Notes: generated by a model not told the origin, from the letters alone. Shown: positions 26,305 to 36,238, counted from the first letter of the stretch. The stretch is DNA of 64,000 nucleotides from an uncultured Rhizobiaceae group bacterium (GCA_937930845.1 CALHBJ010000007.1:279701-343700), one strand, 5' to 3'. Made by a program: numbers and translations.

Positions 26305-27528
26305 TCATGCAAATTGGGCGCGATGGCGCAGTTCCATTTTCTTGGCCGCCAGCATCATCAGGGCAAAAGTGGCAAAACAGAAAAGGGCAATGCCAAACAA
26401 TTGTTGCTGAAACGGCACGCCCCAGTCGATCAACTGCCCCGTTACCCCCGGTCCGGCGGCCGACATGAATACCATGAATGACACGGTAATCGAACGCATC
26501 GCCCCCAGATGGCGGGTGCCGTAAACCTCTGGCCACAACGCTCCAAAAACCGGTTGTGACAAGCCGGCGCTGAAACCAAACAGCACCATGAACACGAATA
26601 TCACCACTGGCGCCGAGAAATACGCCAGCAACAGGCAGGCACCCCCCAGCGGCAACATGAACAGGGGCAACATACGAATGGCCCCCCAGCGGTCAATCGC
26701 AAAGCCGGTCAACAAACCAGTCGTCACCGTGGTCACCGCCATCAGGAAAAACGAGCCATAATAGACCTGCTGATCCCAGCCATTTGTCTCGATCAAATAG
26801 TCCTGGTGAAAGAAAATCGATGTGCCGATGAATGAAGGTGAAAACACCCCAATACAGGCCAGCCAAAACAGCGGATCACGCAGCATCTCGCCACGTGTCC
26901 ATTGTCGACCAATTTCATTTTCGGTCGAGATTTCACCGGGCTTGGTTCGCGCCACCCGCTCCACCCGCATCAGGGCAACAATCAGCGGCAGGGCCACCAG
27001 CATCAGCGCACCCGCAGCAATATACCACGCTCCGCGCCAGGAAGTGGCGAGTGCCAGCGCCACAAATAAGGTTGGGAACACGGCTTCAGAACAATTGTGG
27101 CCTATTGAGGCAAGCGATACCGCCTTGCCCCGGTTGGCCACATACCAGCGCCCCATGGCCGTCATAGATGTGTGGGTCATCATGCCCTGACCAAACAGGC
27201 GCAACAGATAAATGGTCAACACCAGCAGCGCGACATGTCGCGAAACAGCCATCAGCAAACAGGCCAAAGCCAGCATGGTAATCACGATCACGGCGCTTCG
27301 TGCCACACTGGTCACATCAACCAGTCTGCCCAGCACCGGCAATGTCATAGCACTGGCAAGCGTGGCAATCATGTAAACACGGCCAAACTCACCATGGGAA
27401 AGCTGATAAGCTTCGCGAATTTCGCCGCCCCATATTGAAATGAACGACGTTTGCCCAAACGCTGAAAACAGCGTCAGCAACATGCCGCCGAGCAACCAGC
27501 GCGCGTTTTCACGGTAAAAATGGAACAT
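26305..27528 (-). CDS. MFS transporter
   Basis: About 407 residues from ATG 27528 (a TTG at 27549 also opens the frame). Twelve hydrophobic segments are visible in two groups of six separated by a charged cytoplasmic loop (VERVARTKPGEISTENEIGRQW). The loop 2-3 signature region reads LPVLGRLVDVTSVARS, and the second-half equivalent GFAIDRWGAIRM. The pattern resembles the OFA/monocarboxylate-type branch of the major facilitator superfamily, but no substrate can be named. It follows mrcA and precedes gltX on the minus strand; there is no functional link to either that I can see. Confidence 0.88.
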   Translation of the reverse strand: MFHFYRENARWLLGGMLLTLFSAFGQTSFISIWGGEIREAYQLSHGEFGRVYMIATLASAMTLPVLGRLVDVTSVARSAVIVITMLALACLLMAVSRHVALLVLTIYLLRLFGQGMMTHTSMTAMGRWYVANRGKAVSLASIGHNCSEAVFPTLFVALALATSWRGAWYIAAGALMLVALPLIVALMRVERVARTKPGEISTENEIGRQWTRGEMLRDPLFWLACIGVFSPSFIGTSIFFHQDYLIETNGWDQQVYYGSFFLMAVTTVTTGLLTGFAIDRWGAIRMLPLFMLPLGGACLLLAYFSAPVVIFVFMVLFGFSAGLSQPVFGALWPEVYGTRHLGAMRSITVSFMVFMSAAGPGVTGQLIDWGVPFQQQLFGIALFCFATFALMMLAAKKMELRHRAQFA

Positions 27529-27679
27529 GGAGGGCAAACCGCCATTCAAGACTTATGCTTGCCGTTACGCTTGTTTGCGCAACCGCACAAGCACACAAAA
27601 TTGCCATCGGCCTTGGCCGGGCAGGAATCAGTTTTTGAAAAAAGACAGCCAGCGGTCGACTGCAACGACCAAATTGTCG

Positions 27680-30160
27680 CTAGTAAAGACCGCCAGTCCC
27701 GGAAATCGTTGTCTTCGTAGATGTCGGATTCTTGGTCAGCTTGCCGCGCAGCATATCCGTTTCAAACCCAATGATGGAAGACCGGTTCGGCGGTTTTGTG
27801 CCAGGCTTGAACGCTTCCATGATCACACCGGGGTTTCCGGCCGAGGCCAACAACCCGGTTTTCGCGTTGATCGGATAAAGCTTGATACCTTCGGGCACGC
27901 GGAAATCAATCGCGGATGTTTCGCTCAATGCGTCTTTCATGAAGTCCACAAAGATTGGCGCCGCCAATCCGCCACCGGTATTGCCCTTGCCCATCGGTTC
28001 GGGCCGGTCGTAACCCACGAATACGCCAACCACGAGATCGGGGGAGTATCCCACGAACCAGGCGTCTTTTTCCTCGTTCGTTGTGCCGGTTTTGCCAGCG
28101 ATTGGCACGCCCAGACCACCAACGACTTTGGCCGTGCCGCGCAGCACAACACCTTCCATCATAGAGGTGATTTGATAGGCCGTCATCGGGTCGAGCACCT
28201 GCTCACGCTCGTCCAGCAATTCCGGCTCTTCCTGCCCACTCCAGTTCGATGACTGGCAGTTTTCGCAAATACGTTCTTCATGGCGATAAATCGTTTTGCC
28301 ATACCGATCCTGAATGCGGTCGATCAAAGACGGATTGATGCGCTTACCGCCATTTGCCAGCACGGAATAGGCGCTGACCATTTTCAATACGGTTGTTTCG
28401 CGAGACCCAAGCGACGAGGCAAGGCCCCGAATAGGCTTGTCGTAAATCCCAAACCGGCGCGCATATTCCGCAATCAGGGGCATGCCCATGTCATTGGCGA
28501 GACGCACGGTCATCAGGTTACGGGATTTTTCAATCCCCAGACGCAAGGTTGAAGGTCCGGCATATTTGCCGCCATAGTTTTTCGGCTCCCAAATGCCCAA
28601 AGAACCGCCCTGATCTTTCTTGAACGGACCATCCAGCACAACGGAAGAAGGGGTATAGCCATTGTCGAGTGCGGCGGCATAGACAAACGGTTTGAACGAA
28701 GAACCCGGCTGGCGTTTTGCCTGTGTCGCGCGGTTGAACTGGCTTTCATAAAACGAAAACCCGCCCTGCATGGCCAACACGCGGCCCGTATGCGGATCCA
28801 TTGCCACCAATGCGCCAGACACTTCCGGCACCTGTTCAAGAACGTAGCGACCGGGCGAAGATTCAGAAACGTGGATGACATCACCGCGTTTCAAAAACTC
28901 ATCCATCCCCTTGGCACTGACGGAACGGCGGTCCTTACCGGATTCTTTGACGGATAGGCGTTTGGCCCATTCGGAATCACTGAGAAAAATGCGCGCTTCT
29001 TCACGTTCGTCGGAATAGGCAAGGCTGACAAGCCGTTTGGGACGCAGTCCGATTTGAGCTGATTCCTTATCAACACCCAACACCACAGCCTGGCGCCAAT
29101 CGGGACGGTCTATAAGCTGCGTGACCTTAATCAGATCCTTGCCCCAATCATCGCTAAGCTCAATATTGGCAAACGCCCCATGATACCCCCGGTTGCGATC
29201 ATATTTGAGAAGCCCCACATCCAGCGCCCTGCGCGCCAGGTTTTGCATGACAGGATTAAGCGTCGTGCGGATCGACAAGCCGCCTTCATAGAGCGCATCA
29301 GTGCCGTAACGATCAATGATCTCGCGGCGCACTTCTTCTGAAAAATACTCGGTGGACTTGATGAACTTGGATTTGGAGCGCCGTGGATTAACACTCAAAG
29401 TCTTGGCCTTGGCCTCTTCCCCGCGCTGGGGCGTGACGTAGCCGTTGGCAACCATACGACTGATTACCCAGTTGCGCCGTTCCAGCGCCCGTTCGGTGTG
29501 GCGAAATGGGTGATAATTGTTTGGCGCTTTCGGCAGGCTCGCCAGATAGGCAACCTCATGCACATCGAGTTCGCCAACCGTTTTGTCAAAGTAAGCCAGT
29601 GATGCACCGGCAACTCCATAAGAGCCAAGACCCAGGAATATCTCATTGAGATACAATTCCATGATCTTGTCTTTCGAATAGGCTTCCTCGATTCGAAAGG
29701 CGAGCATCGCTTCCTTGATTTTACGGTCAGCGGTCCGGTCACTGGTCAGCAGGAAGTTCTTTGCCACCTGTTGGGTGATTGTTGACGCCCCCCTCGCCCG
29801 GGCGGAACGTCCACTTAACTTGGCTTCAAAATAGTCGAACCCGGCTTTGCCAAGTGCTGGAAAATCCACACCGCCGTGGGAATAAAAATTCTTGTCTTCG
29901 GCTGAAATAAACGCCTGTTTCACCAGCGCTGGAATGGCCTGAATGGGCAGATAAAGACGGCGTTCACGGGCATATTCCGCCATCAACGCCCCATCAGCTG
30001 CATGAATACGGGTCGTGACCGGTGGCTCATATTTGCTGAGCACCTCATAATCCGGCAGCTCTTTTTCCAAATCGCTGGCGTAAAGAAAGGCACCAACCAT
30101 GGCGAGCAACAGCATGACTGTGCCGATGCCAAACAAATATCCAAACAATCTCAAGAACAT
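27680..30160 (-). CDS. mrcA: Penicillin-binding protein 1A (bifunctional glycosyltransferase/transpeptidase)
   Basis: About 826 residues from ATG 30160, with AGGAA ten bases upstream; the open frame to 30253 is not used. A single N-terminal membrane anchor (LFGYLFGIGTVMLLLAMVGAF) is followed by the GT51 glycosyltransferase domain (SAEDKNFYSHGGVDF with the catalytic Glu, and STITQQVAKN) and a class A transpeptidase domain with SxxK (PGSSFKPFVY), SxN (SRNLMTV) and KTG (AGKTGTTNEEKDAWF). It polymerises and cross-links peptidoglycan at the inner membrane. The amidase gene amiC lies upstream on the same strand, 189 bases away, the usual neighbour in Rhizobiales. Confidence 0.96.
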   Translation of the reverse strand: MFLRLFGYLFGIGTVMLLLAMVGAFLYASDLEKELPDYEVLSKYEPPVTTRIHAADGALMAEYARERRLYLPIQAIPALVKQAFISAEDKNFYSHGGVDFPALGKAGFDYFEAKLSGRSARARGASTITQQVAKNFLLTSDRTADRKIKEAMLAFRIEEAYSKDKIMELYLNEIFLGLGSYGVAGASLAYFDKTVGELDVHEVAYLASLPKAPNNYHPFRHTERALERRNWVISRMVANGYVTPQRGEEAKAKTLSVNPRRSKSKFIKSTEYFSEEVRREIIDRYGTDALYEGGLSIRTTLNPVMQNLARRALDVGLLKYDRNRGYHGAFANIELSDDWGKDLIKVTQLIDRPDWRQAVVLGVDKESAQIGLRPKRLVSLAYSDEREEARIFLSDSEWAKRLSVKESGKDRRSVSAKGMDEFLKRGDVIHVSESSPGRYVLEQVPEVSGALVAMDPHTGRVLAMQGGFSFYESQFNRATQAKRQPGSSFKPFVYAAALDNGYTPSSVVLDGPFKKDQGGSLGIWEPKNYGGKYAGPSTLRLGIEKSRNLMTVRLANDMGMPLIAEYARRFGIYDKPIRGLASSLGSRETTVLKMVSAYSVLANGGKRINPSLIDRIQDRYGKTIYRHEERICENCQSSNWSGQEEPELLDEREQVLDPMTAYQITSMMEGVVLRGTAKVVGGLGVPIAGKTGTTNEEKDAWFVGYSPDLVVGVFVGYDRPEPMGKGNTGGGLAAPIFVDFMKDALSETSAIDFRVPEGIKLYPINAKTGLLASAGNPGVIMEAFKPGTKPPNRSSIIGFETDMLRGKLTKNPTSTKTTISGTGGLY

Positions 30161-30349
30161 TGGGGCGTAATTCCTAGAAGTATGCAGCCGTGGCGCTTTC
30201 GTGCATCGAAACGATTTGACGATCATGCATTGCTTGCACCATCGATTGGTCAAACAATTGGGTGATAGTTGGGCAATGCGCAGGACTTATGCGATTAACT
30301 ACAGGTCGTGTTGCGAATTTGCAACCACACTGACGTAAGGTAATATGCA

Positions 30350-31528
30350 TCACCGGGCGACCAATCTGGGGGCAAAAAAGCCACGAACCGCCCGCGCAAC
30401 AGCATTGGCAGCTTTGGTCTGCCACTGTTTGGAGGACATTTGTTTCTCATCGCCCTCATTGGATAAATAGCCAAGTTCCAGAAGAACCGAGGGAATTTCC
30501 GGCGCTTTCAGCACAAAGAAATCTGCCGCCCGGTGAGGATTGCGGATCAAACGCACATCATTCTTCATCGAAACGACCATCAGTTTGGCAAAGTTTTCGG
30601 AGAATGCTTTGGTTTCCCGGCGCGTGAGGTCAATGAGAATATCCGTGACTTCGGCCTGTTTCACTTCCGGCAAATGCAATCCGGCAATGAGGTCCACGCG
30701 GTTTTGCTTTTTGGCTAGCGCATTGGAAATCTCATCTGACCCTTCTTGCGACAAGGTATACACCGTCGCCCCGCGAATATTGCGCTGCCGCAGGGAATCC
30801 GCGTGAATTGAGATAAAGAGGTCGCCTTCCTTTTCCCGTGCGAACTTGATGCGGTCAGAAAGACTAACAAATTCATCGTCTTCCCGGGTCAACAGAACTT
30901 CCAGATAGGCATCTTTGGAAAGGATTTTTTTCAGCCCCCGGGCAAAGTCGAGCGTGATTTGCTTTTCAACCGTATTCAGCCCGCCAATGGCACCGCCATC
31001 GATGCCGCCATGCCCTGGATCCAGGACAACACGATATTTGCGCTGCGCCTTGGCATCCGTATTCTTGGGCTTTGCCGGTTTATCGCGCGTTTCGGCGCGC
31101 ACCGCTTTGGAAAATGCTTCCTGATCGGCTTTTACCAGATCAAGGATAAGGCGGTGTCGGCGCCCCTCCTCCACCGAACTGAGCCGACTGTCTTCAATCA
31201 CCACCGTATGGTTCAATTGCAAAACGATGCGTGAGCTTTTTTGCGAGATTGTGCCGTAACGCATGTCCGACACCAGCGTCTTGGGCAAACGCCCCGATTC
31301 GCCTTCCAGCCCAAAATACACACGGGGCAAATCGATAATAATGCGGCGCGGATTGTCCAGCAGATAAGCTTCGTGCTTGATTTTGCGATCAAAATCAACG
31401 ATCAGCCGGGCGCGCGTCTGGTCACCAACGATGCGCGCAGCAAAGGCAATTGCCGGCGTTTGCGCAAAAGCGGGAACGCCAAAAGACGCGAACGTGGCCA
31501 GCACGAGCAGAATGCGGATTAGAAACAT
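30350..31528 (-). CDS. amiC: N-acetylmuramoyl-L-alanine amidase with AMIN domain
   Basis: 392 residues from ATG 31528; AGGAA sits six bases upstream of this ATG and directly abuts the alternative ATG 31534. A signal peptide (FLIRILLVLATFASFGVPAFAQ) exports it. An AMIN domain (about 25-130, LIVDFDRKIKHEAYLLDNPRR) targets septal peptidoglycan or the Tol-Pal/division site, and the Amidase_3 domain (from about 165) has the zinc ligands in DPGHGGIDGG, EKQITLDFA and ISIHADS. It cleaves the amide bond between MurNAc and L-Ala and is needed for daughter cell separation. The gene is upstream of mrcA. Confidence 0.95.
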   Translation of the reverse strand: MFLIRILLVLATFASFGVPAFAQTPAIAFAARIVGDQTRARLIVDFDRKIKHEAYLLDNPRRIIIDLPRVYFGLEGESGRLPKTLVSDMRYGTISQKSSRIVLQLNHTVVIEDSRLSSVEEGRRHRLILDLVKADQEAFSKAVRAETRDKPAKPKNTDAKAQRKYRVVLDPGHGGIDGGAIGGLNTVEKQITLDFARGLKKILSKDAYLEVLLTREDDEFVSLSDRIKFAREKEGDLFISIHADSLRQRNIRGATVYTLSQEGSDEISNALAKKQNRVDLIAGLHLPEVKQAEVTDILIDLTRRETKAFSENFAKLMVVSMKNDVRLIRNPHRAADFFVLKAPEIPSVLLELGYLSNEGDEKQMSSKQWQTKAANAVARAVRGFFAPRLVAR

Positions 31529-31534
31529 GGCCAT

Positions 31535-32252
31535 TTCCTAGCAAAGTTATGGTTAATGGCTGGTAACTATTTAGCCACACCGGCTGGTAAATGCGCCTTC
31601 CTAATTTGCAGCTTGTGTTTAAGCAGCAGCAAGCCTACATCTTAGGCGCGGTTAAACGACATGGCCTTTGCGAATATGTCGGGATTATTCCGTTTCATTG
31701 CGAAGTAGCGTTCGGGCCCCTGCCCAACGACTTGACGATGGGAACGGTTGAAATTGCGGTGGTTTCCACCAAAATCCCGGCCAGCACGGCCTGATGCGGT
31801 TACCGAAGATTTGAGATTTGCGATTCCGCCATTGAGGAGCGGACGATTCGCGAAGAAACCGCCCGGATCATATTTGAATACCGGGTTCGCGTGCCAAGGC
31901 ACGCATCACCGTTCAACCCGTGGGGGCCTGTTTGTCCACCACCGGGAAGATCAATTTAGGCTGAGACTGAGCATTATGGCGCAGGCGAACGAGACGGAGA
32001 ATGCAGCGGCGGTGTTCCATTACGGAATGCACGCACAGACTTGCTTGCCCGGCTCGAATATTGGGAAGGTTGATACAACCTCCCCTGTCGCCACTTACAC
32101 CCCCGGAAATAACCGGGCCTTAAACGTCCATGTTTTGCCAGTCCAAGAAACAGTCAATCCGATCATTGCACCCAATTGTATGAGTTCCGGGCCCGGTATA
32201 CGGCCCCGGCGAAATTTGAGCGCTCTTGGCCGGATTGCGGAAAGACAATCCA
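31535..32252. promoter_or_regulatory. 0.7 kb divergent amiC-rne gap; probable long rne leader
   Basis: No convincing gene lies in these 718 bases; an open frame at 31748-32332 overlaps the rne start and looks spurious. The stretch holds several stable hairpins: GGTGG-TTT-CCACC (31758-31770), the inverted repeat GCGTGCCAAGGCACGC (31889-31904) and GGGAAGGTTGATACAACC with a TCCC end (32063-32085). Next to amiC there is a direct repeat GGCTGGTAA (31558-31566 and 31582-31590). RNase E genes in other bacteria have long structured 5' leaders through which the enzyme limits its own mRNA; a similar role is inferred here, not shown. The amiC promoter must also be in this gap. Confidence 0.5.
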
Positions 32253-35200
32253 ATGGCAAACAACAAAATGCTAATCGATGCGAGCCACCCGGAAGAAACC
32301 CGGGTCGCTATGGTGCGCGGCAATCATATTGACGAATTCGACTTTGAATCGGAACACAAGACCCAGCTTCGTGGCAACATCTATCTTGCAAAAGTAACCC
32401 GCGTAGAACCTTCACTTCAGGCAGCTTTCGTAGACTATGGTGGCAACCGCCACGGCTTTCTCGCGTTCAGCGAAATCCACCCTGACTATTATCAGATTCC
32501 CATGGCTGACCGGCAGGCCCTGCTGGATGCAGAAGCTGAAGATGCACGTCTGGCTGCAGAAGACGAAGCCCGTCAGGATGCAGAAAACGAAAATGCCTCA
32601 TCCGATGATGATGACGAACAGGTAGACGCCGGGTCCGAGGCGAAAACGGCCCGCAAACGCCGTTCGCGCCGCCGCGGCGGAAAAAAGAATGCTGCTCCGG
32701 AATCAGATGCTGAGGCAAGTGATGAGGCCGAAACGCAAGCGTCAGACGATACCGACGAACAATCAGCGCAAGCCCCGCAAGAACCCGCATCCGAACCAGT
32801 AGCGGAAACCACCGACGAGGAAAGCGACGATGATGACACAAGCATCGGCGCCGAAAACGACGATGAGAACGTGGTTTCCCAGGCAGTCGAATCCGACGAG
32901 GCGGACGCTAAACCAAAGCCAAAACGCCGCACATCACGCCGCAAGAAGACCGATGTAGAGGCAGAAGCACCAGCCGATGGCGCTGAAGCTGCTGAACCGG
33001 CCAGTGACAACACCGAAGCGGTTGCAGAAGACGCGCCCAAACCGCGCCGCCGCACCAGCCGTGCAAAGAAAAAGGTTGAAGAGGCCCAAGAGCCAACCGA
33101 AGCGTCCAGCGAGGCAAGCCCGGCTAAAAATCCGGTTGAAGCGCAGACCGAAGTTGAAGCCGACGCCGAAGCACCCAAGAAGCGCACCCGCCGCACCCGC
33201 AAGAAGAAATCTGACGAGGATACCGTTCAGGAAGCGGAAACCCAGGAAGCAGAAGCTTCCGGCGAAAGCGAAAATGGCGATGCAGATGGTGAAACCAGCG
33301 AGACAAAGCCAAAGCGCGCCCGTTCGCGCAGCCGCTCCCGCCGCCGCAAGGCAGATCCGGCAGAGACCGATTCATCCAATGAAGACGAAGATGGCGAAAG
33401 CGTCGAAGTCGTCGGGGCCGATGACGCGCTTGAAGAAGTCCCCACCCGCCGGGTAAGCCGCCGCCATTACAAAATTCAGGAAGTGATCAAACGCCGCCAG
33501 ATTTTGCTGGTGCAGGTTGTGAAAGAGGAACGTGGCAACAAGGGCGCGGCCCTCACAACATACCTTTCCCTGGCCGGACGTTATTCCGTGCTGATGCCCA
33601 ACACCGCCCGTGGGGGCGGCATTTCCCGGAAAATTACCAACACCGCTGACCGCAAGCGGCTCAAGGGCATTGCCAGCAAACTGGAAGTGCCAACCGGCAT
33701 GGGCGTCATCTTGCGCACGGCCGGTGCGTCACTCAATTCCGAGGAAATCCAGCGCGATTTCGAATATCTCATGCGGTTGTGGGAAAACGTTCGCACGCTG
33801 ACCCTGGAATCCACCGCGCCTTGCCTCGTCTATGAGGAAGGCAGCCTGATCAAGCGCTCAATCCGCGATCTGTTTGACAAGGATACAAACGAAATTCTGG
33901 TCGCCGGCGAAGATGGTTATCGCGAAGCCCAGGATTTCATGGGCATGTTGATGCCCGATGAAGTGAAAAAGGTGAAGCTGTACAAAGACCGCGTTCCCAT
34001 GTTCACCCGAATGGGTGTGGAAGCGCAGTTGGACGCCATGCTCCAACCGCAGGTCACGCTGAAATCCGGCGGTTATCTCATCATTGATCAGACCGAAGCG
34101 CTGGTAGCAATCGATGTGAACTCCGGTCGCTCCACCCGTCAGCACTCTGTTGAGGAAACAGCGACCCAGACAAACCTTGAAGCCGCCGATGAAGTGGCGC
34201 GTCAACTGCGCCTGCGAGACCTCGCCGGTCTCATCGTCATTGACTTTATCGACATGGAAGAGCGCCGCAACGTTCGCGCTGTTGAAAAGCGCCTCAAGGA
34301 TGCACTCAAGAACGACCGCGCACGCATTCAGGTGGGTCGCATTTCGCATTTCGGTCTGATGGAAATGTCGCGCCAGCGCATCCGTGCCAGCGTGCTGGAA
34401 TCCACCACACAGGTCTGCCCCGTATGCGATGGCCTTGGCCATGTGCGCTCGTCATCCTCTGTTGCGCTGGCCGTATTGCGGGCAGTTGAAGACCAGTTGA
34501 ACCGCAACTCCCGTCACAACCTCACCGTCAAGGTGACGACTGAGACCGCCCTCTATCTGCTCAACAGCAAGCGGGAATCCATCAGCGATCTGGAATTGCG
34601 CTTCGGTGTGGCAATCGCCATTGAAGTTGACCACGCCGTTGGCGCACAAAACTGCATCATCGAGCGCGGCGAATTATCGAACCGCAAACCAGTCAATGAT
34701 GGCCCGGTTCAGGTGGACACCATTGCCCGCGATTCTGACGACGAGACCGCTCCCCAGCAATCATCTTCCACAGACCAACCCGAAGCTCGGGCACTCTCAG
34801 ACGATGAAAACGGCCAGGAAGGCGATGGACGCAAACGCCGCAAGCGCCGGCGCCGCAAGCGCGGTGGTGGACAATCCGAAGATGGTGCAAACAGCGCATC
34901 AGCCGATGGCGACACTGCCGAAGCTGGTGTAAGCGTTGAACCAGCCTCGGCTGCAACCCCGGAATCCAGTGATGCAGATAGCACTGCTGACACCGAAGAT
35001 GCCCGGCCAAAGCGCAGCACACGCGCACGCCGCAAGAAAGCCTCCGATGCCGTCGATTCTGAAGCAGAATCGCCCGCAAACGAAACAGATGCTGTTGAAG
35101 CAGATAACGAGGAAACTGCTGCAAACGCCGAACAAGACTCAACAAATAGCCGCCGCACATCGCGACCACGCAAGGTCAAGCCCAAGGCTGAACCTGCTGA

Positions 35201-35453
35201 GTCCACGGAAACCGTTACGGCTGATACATCAACAGCAGGTGACGATGAAGAGCAGGCACCAGAGCCACCTCGCCCGCCACGGCGTAATACACGCCGGGTC
35301 AAGTCTGACGAAAGTGAGCCGGAAGTGACGATTGCCGCCCAGGCATCACAGGAGGTGATTGCCGAACCGGAAGCTGCTGCTGCCAGCGAGCCTGAGCCAG
35401 AAAGTTCCGGTAAGTCCAGAAAAGGCGGTTGGTGGCAACGCAAGTTTTTCTAA
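32253..35453 (+). CDS. rne: Ribonuclease E
   Basis: 1066 residues from ATG 32253, with GGAAAG eight bases upstream. RNase E is the main endonuclease of mRNA decay and the degradosome scaffold. The S1 RNA-binding domain starts at about residue 37 and is interrupted after about residue 90 by a roughly 300-residue insert of alternating acidic (DDDDE, EAEA) and Arg/Lys-rich blocks (RKRRSRRRGGKK), resuming at RRHYKIQEVIKRRQILLVQ. Then come the RNase H-like/5'-sensor part, the catalytic aspartates (AIDVNSGRS and IVIDFIDME) and the zinc link CPVCDGLGHV. The C-terminal part after about residue 810 is again disordered and charged and ends KGGWWQRKFF. A strong terminator follows. Confidence 0.97.
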   Translation: MANNKMLIDASHPEETRVAMVRGNHIDEFDFESEHKTQLRGNIYLAKVTRVEPSLQAAFVDYGGNRHGFLAFSEIHPDYYQIPMADRQALLDAEAEDARLAAEDEARQDAENENASSDDDDEQVDAGSEAKTARKRRSRRRGGKKNAAPESDAEASDEAETQASDDTDEQSAQAPQEPASEPVAETTDEESDDDDTSIGAENDDENVVSQAVESDEADAKPKPKRRTSRRKKTDVEAEAPADGAEAAEPASDNTEAVAEDAPKPRRRTSRAKKKVEEAQEPTEASSEASPAKNPVEAQTEVEADAEAPKKRTRRTRKKKSDEDTVQEAETQEAEASGESENGDADGETSETKPKRARSRSRSRRRKADPAETDSSNEDEDGESVEVVGADDALEEVPTRRVSRRHYKIQEVIKRRQILLVQVVKEERGNKGAALTTYLSLAGRYSVLMPNTARGGGISRKITNTADRKRLKGIASKLEVPTGMGVILRTAGASLNSEEIQRDFEYLMRLWENVRTLTLESTAPCLVYEEGSLIKRSIRDLFDKDTNEILVAGEDGYREAQDFMGMLMPDEVKKVKLYKDRVPMFTRMGVEAQLDAMLQPQVTLKSGGYLIIDQTEALVAIDVNSGRSTRQHSVEETATQTNLEAADEVARQLRLRDLAGLIVIDFIDMEERRNVRAVEKRLKDALKNDRARIQVGRISHFGLMEMSRQRIRASVLESTTQVCPVCDGLGHVRSSSSVALAVLRAVEDQLNRNSRHNLTVKVTTETALYLLNSKRESISDLELRFGVAIAIEVDHAVGAQNCIIERGELSNRKPVNDGPVQVDTIARDSDDETAPQQSSSTDQPEARALSDDENGQEGDGRKRRKRRRRKRGGGQSEDGANSASADGDTAEAGVSVEPASAATPESSDADSTADTEDARPKRSTRARRKKASDAVDSEAESPANETDAVEADNEETAANAEQDSTNSRRTSRPRKVKPKAEPAESTETVTADTSTAGDDEEQAPEPPRPPRRNTRRVKSDESEPEVTIAAQASQEVIAEPEAAAASEPEPESSGKSRKGGWWQRKFF

Positions 35454-35484
35454 CTCGCCAAATGCGTGGCAGATGCAAATGATT

Positions 35485-35519
35485 AAGGGGCAACGGAAAT
35501 CAATTCCATTGCCCCTTTT
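35485..35519 (+). terminator. Rho-independent terminator of rne
   Basis: AAGGGGCAA and GGAA pair with TTCC and TTGCCCCTT around a short AT-rich loop; a TTTT run follows. It begins 32 bases after the rne stop. Confidence 0.9.
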
Positions 35520-35551
35520 CAATTCAAATCCACGATGCCGTAAAATGCCGC

Positions 35552-36238
35552 CTACGCAGCAGGCTCCACAAGACGCAAGCCACGCTCTCGGATCATCTCC
35601 ATAAAAGCGACCTGCGATGGGTCATACAGGCTGTCGCGTTCAAGACGATTGGCGAGCCAGGCCGTTTCTTCACTCATCTTATGTTCGGGAACTCCGCCGC
35701 CAAACGCCGAATGGCAGGCCCGGTCAAAGGGCACATGGCCGGTTTCATGACGCAAGCTGACTTCCAGCGCCTTCAACAGGCGCACCAATATTCCATTGCC
35801 CGCACGGTTGGACGCCAGCGGCCCCTGATTTTTGTGCGCCGCCTGGGAGACTTGCGCAATCGCAAGGTCGATCAGCGATTGCGGAATGCCGCGCGAAGTT
35901 TCAATGACCGCGACCAGCATTTCCAGCCGTTGTGGACTATCCACAATCCCATTTTGGGAAATGCAGTGAATGAGCCATTCGCTGTTTTGCGGGCTGATGC
36001 TGCCCTCTGGCTCTTCCTGATAGACGATGAAGTCCACCAGTGTTTCCACAAAAAAGTCCTGCCATTCAGCGCATTTTTGCCGGGCCGAACGGTCCAGCGC
36101 AAAAAGTGATTCCGCTTCAAGCAGGGAGATTTCACCACGCAATTCGAATTGGTTGCGCAGTTCCGCAACATCAGCCGCCGTCACTTTGCCGCGTTCGCAC
36201 ATGGCCAGAATCGGTTCTGGCAAGTTCAGTTCACTCAT
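35552..36238 (-). CDS. Unknown predicted cytoplasmic protein
   Basis: 228 residues from ATG 36238; the frame is open to 36349 but the product from 36238 (MSELNLPEPILAM) looks natural. I do not recognise the family. It is mostly helical and acidic, without signal peptide or membrane segment. Aromatic and charged blocks recur (AEWQDFFVETLVDFIVYQEE, SEWLIHCI, ETAWLANRLERDSL), suggesting two or more related helical units. It converges with rne behind the rne terminator and is divergent from adhC with 214 bases between starts. No context clue to function. Confidence 0.7.
   Translation of the reverse strand: MSELNLPEPILAMCERGKVTAADVAELRNQFELRGEISLLEAESLFALDRSARQKCAEWQDFFVETLVDFIVYQEEPEGSISPQNSEWLIHCISQNGIVDSPQRLEMLVAVIETSRGIPQSLIDLAIAQVSQAAHKNQGPLASNRAGNGILVRLLKALEVSLRHETGHVPFDRACHSAFGGGVPEHKMSEETAWLANRLERDSLYDPSQVAFMEMIRERGLRLVEPAA

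Noticed and set aside
31551..31567. Possible CtrA site (TTAA-N7-TTAA) upstream of amiC
   Set aside because: The second half reads GTAAC with a spacing of six, so it does not fit the consensus spacing; kept only as part of the GGCTGGTAA repeat.
31748..32332. Open frame of 194 codons in the amiC-rne gap
   Set aside because: It runs 80 bases into the rne coding region in another frame, its product has no recognisable feature, and the GC-rich composition makes such frames common.
32573..33202. Long Ser/Ala-rich minus-strand frame inside rne
   Set aside because: It is the antisense shadow of the repetitive acidic/basic insert of RNase E.
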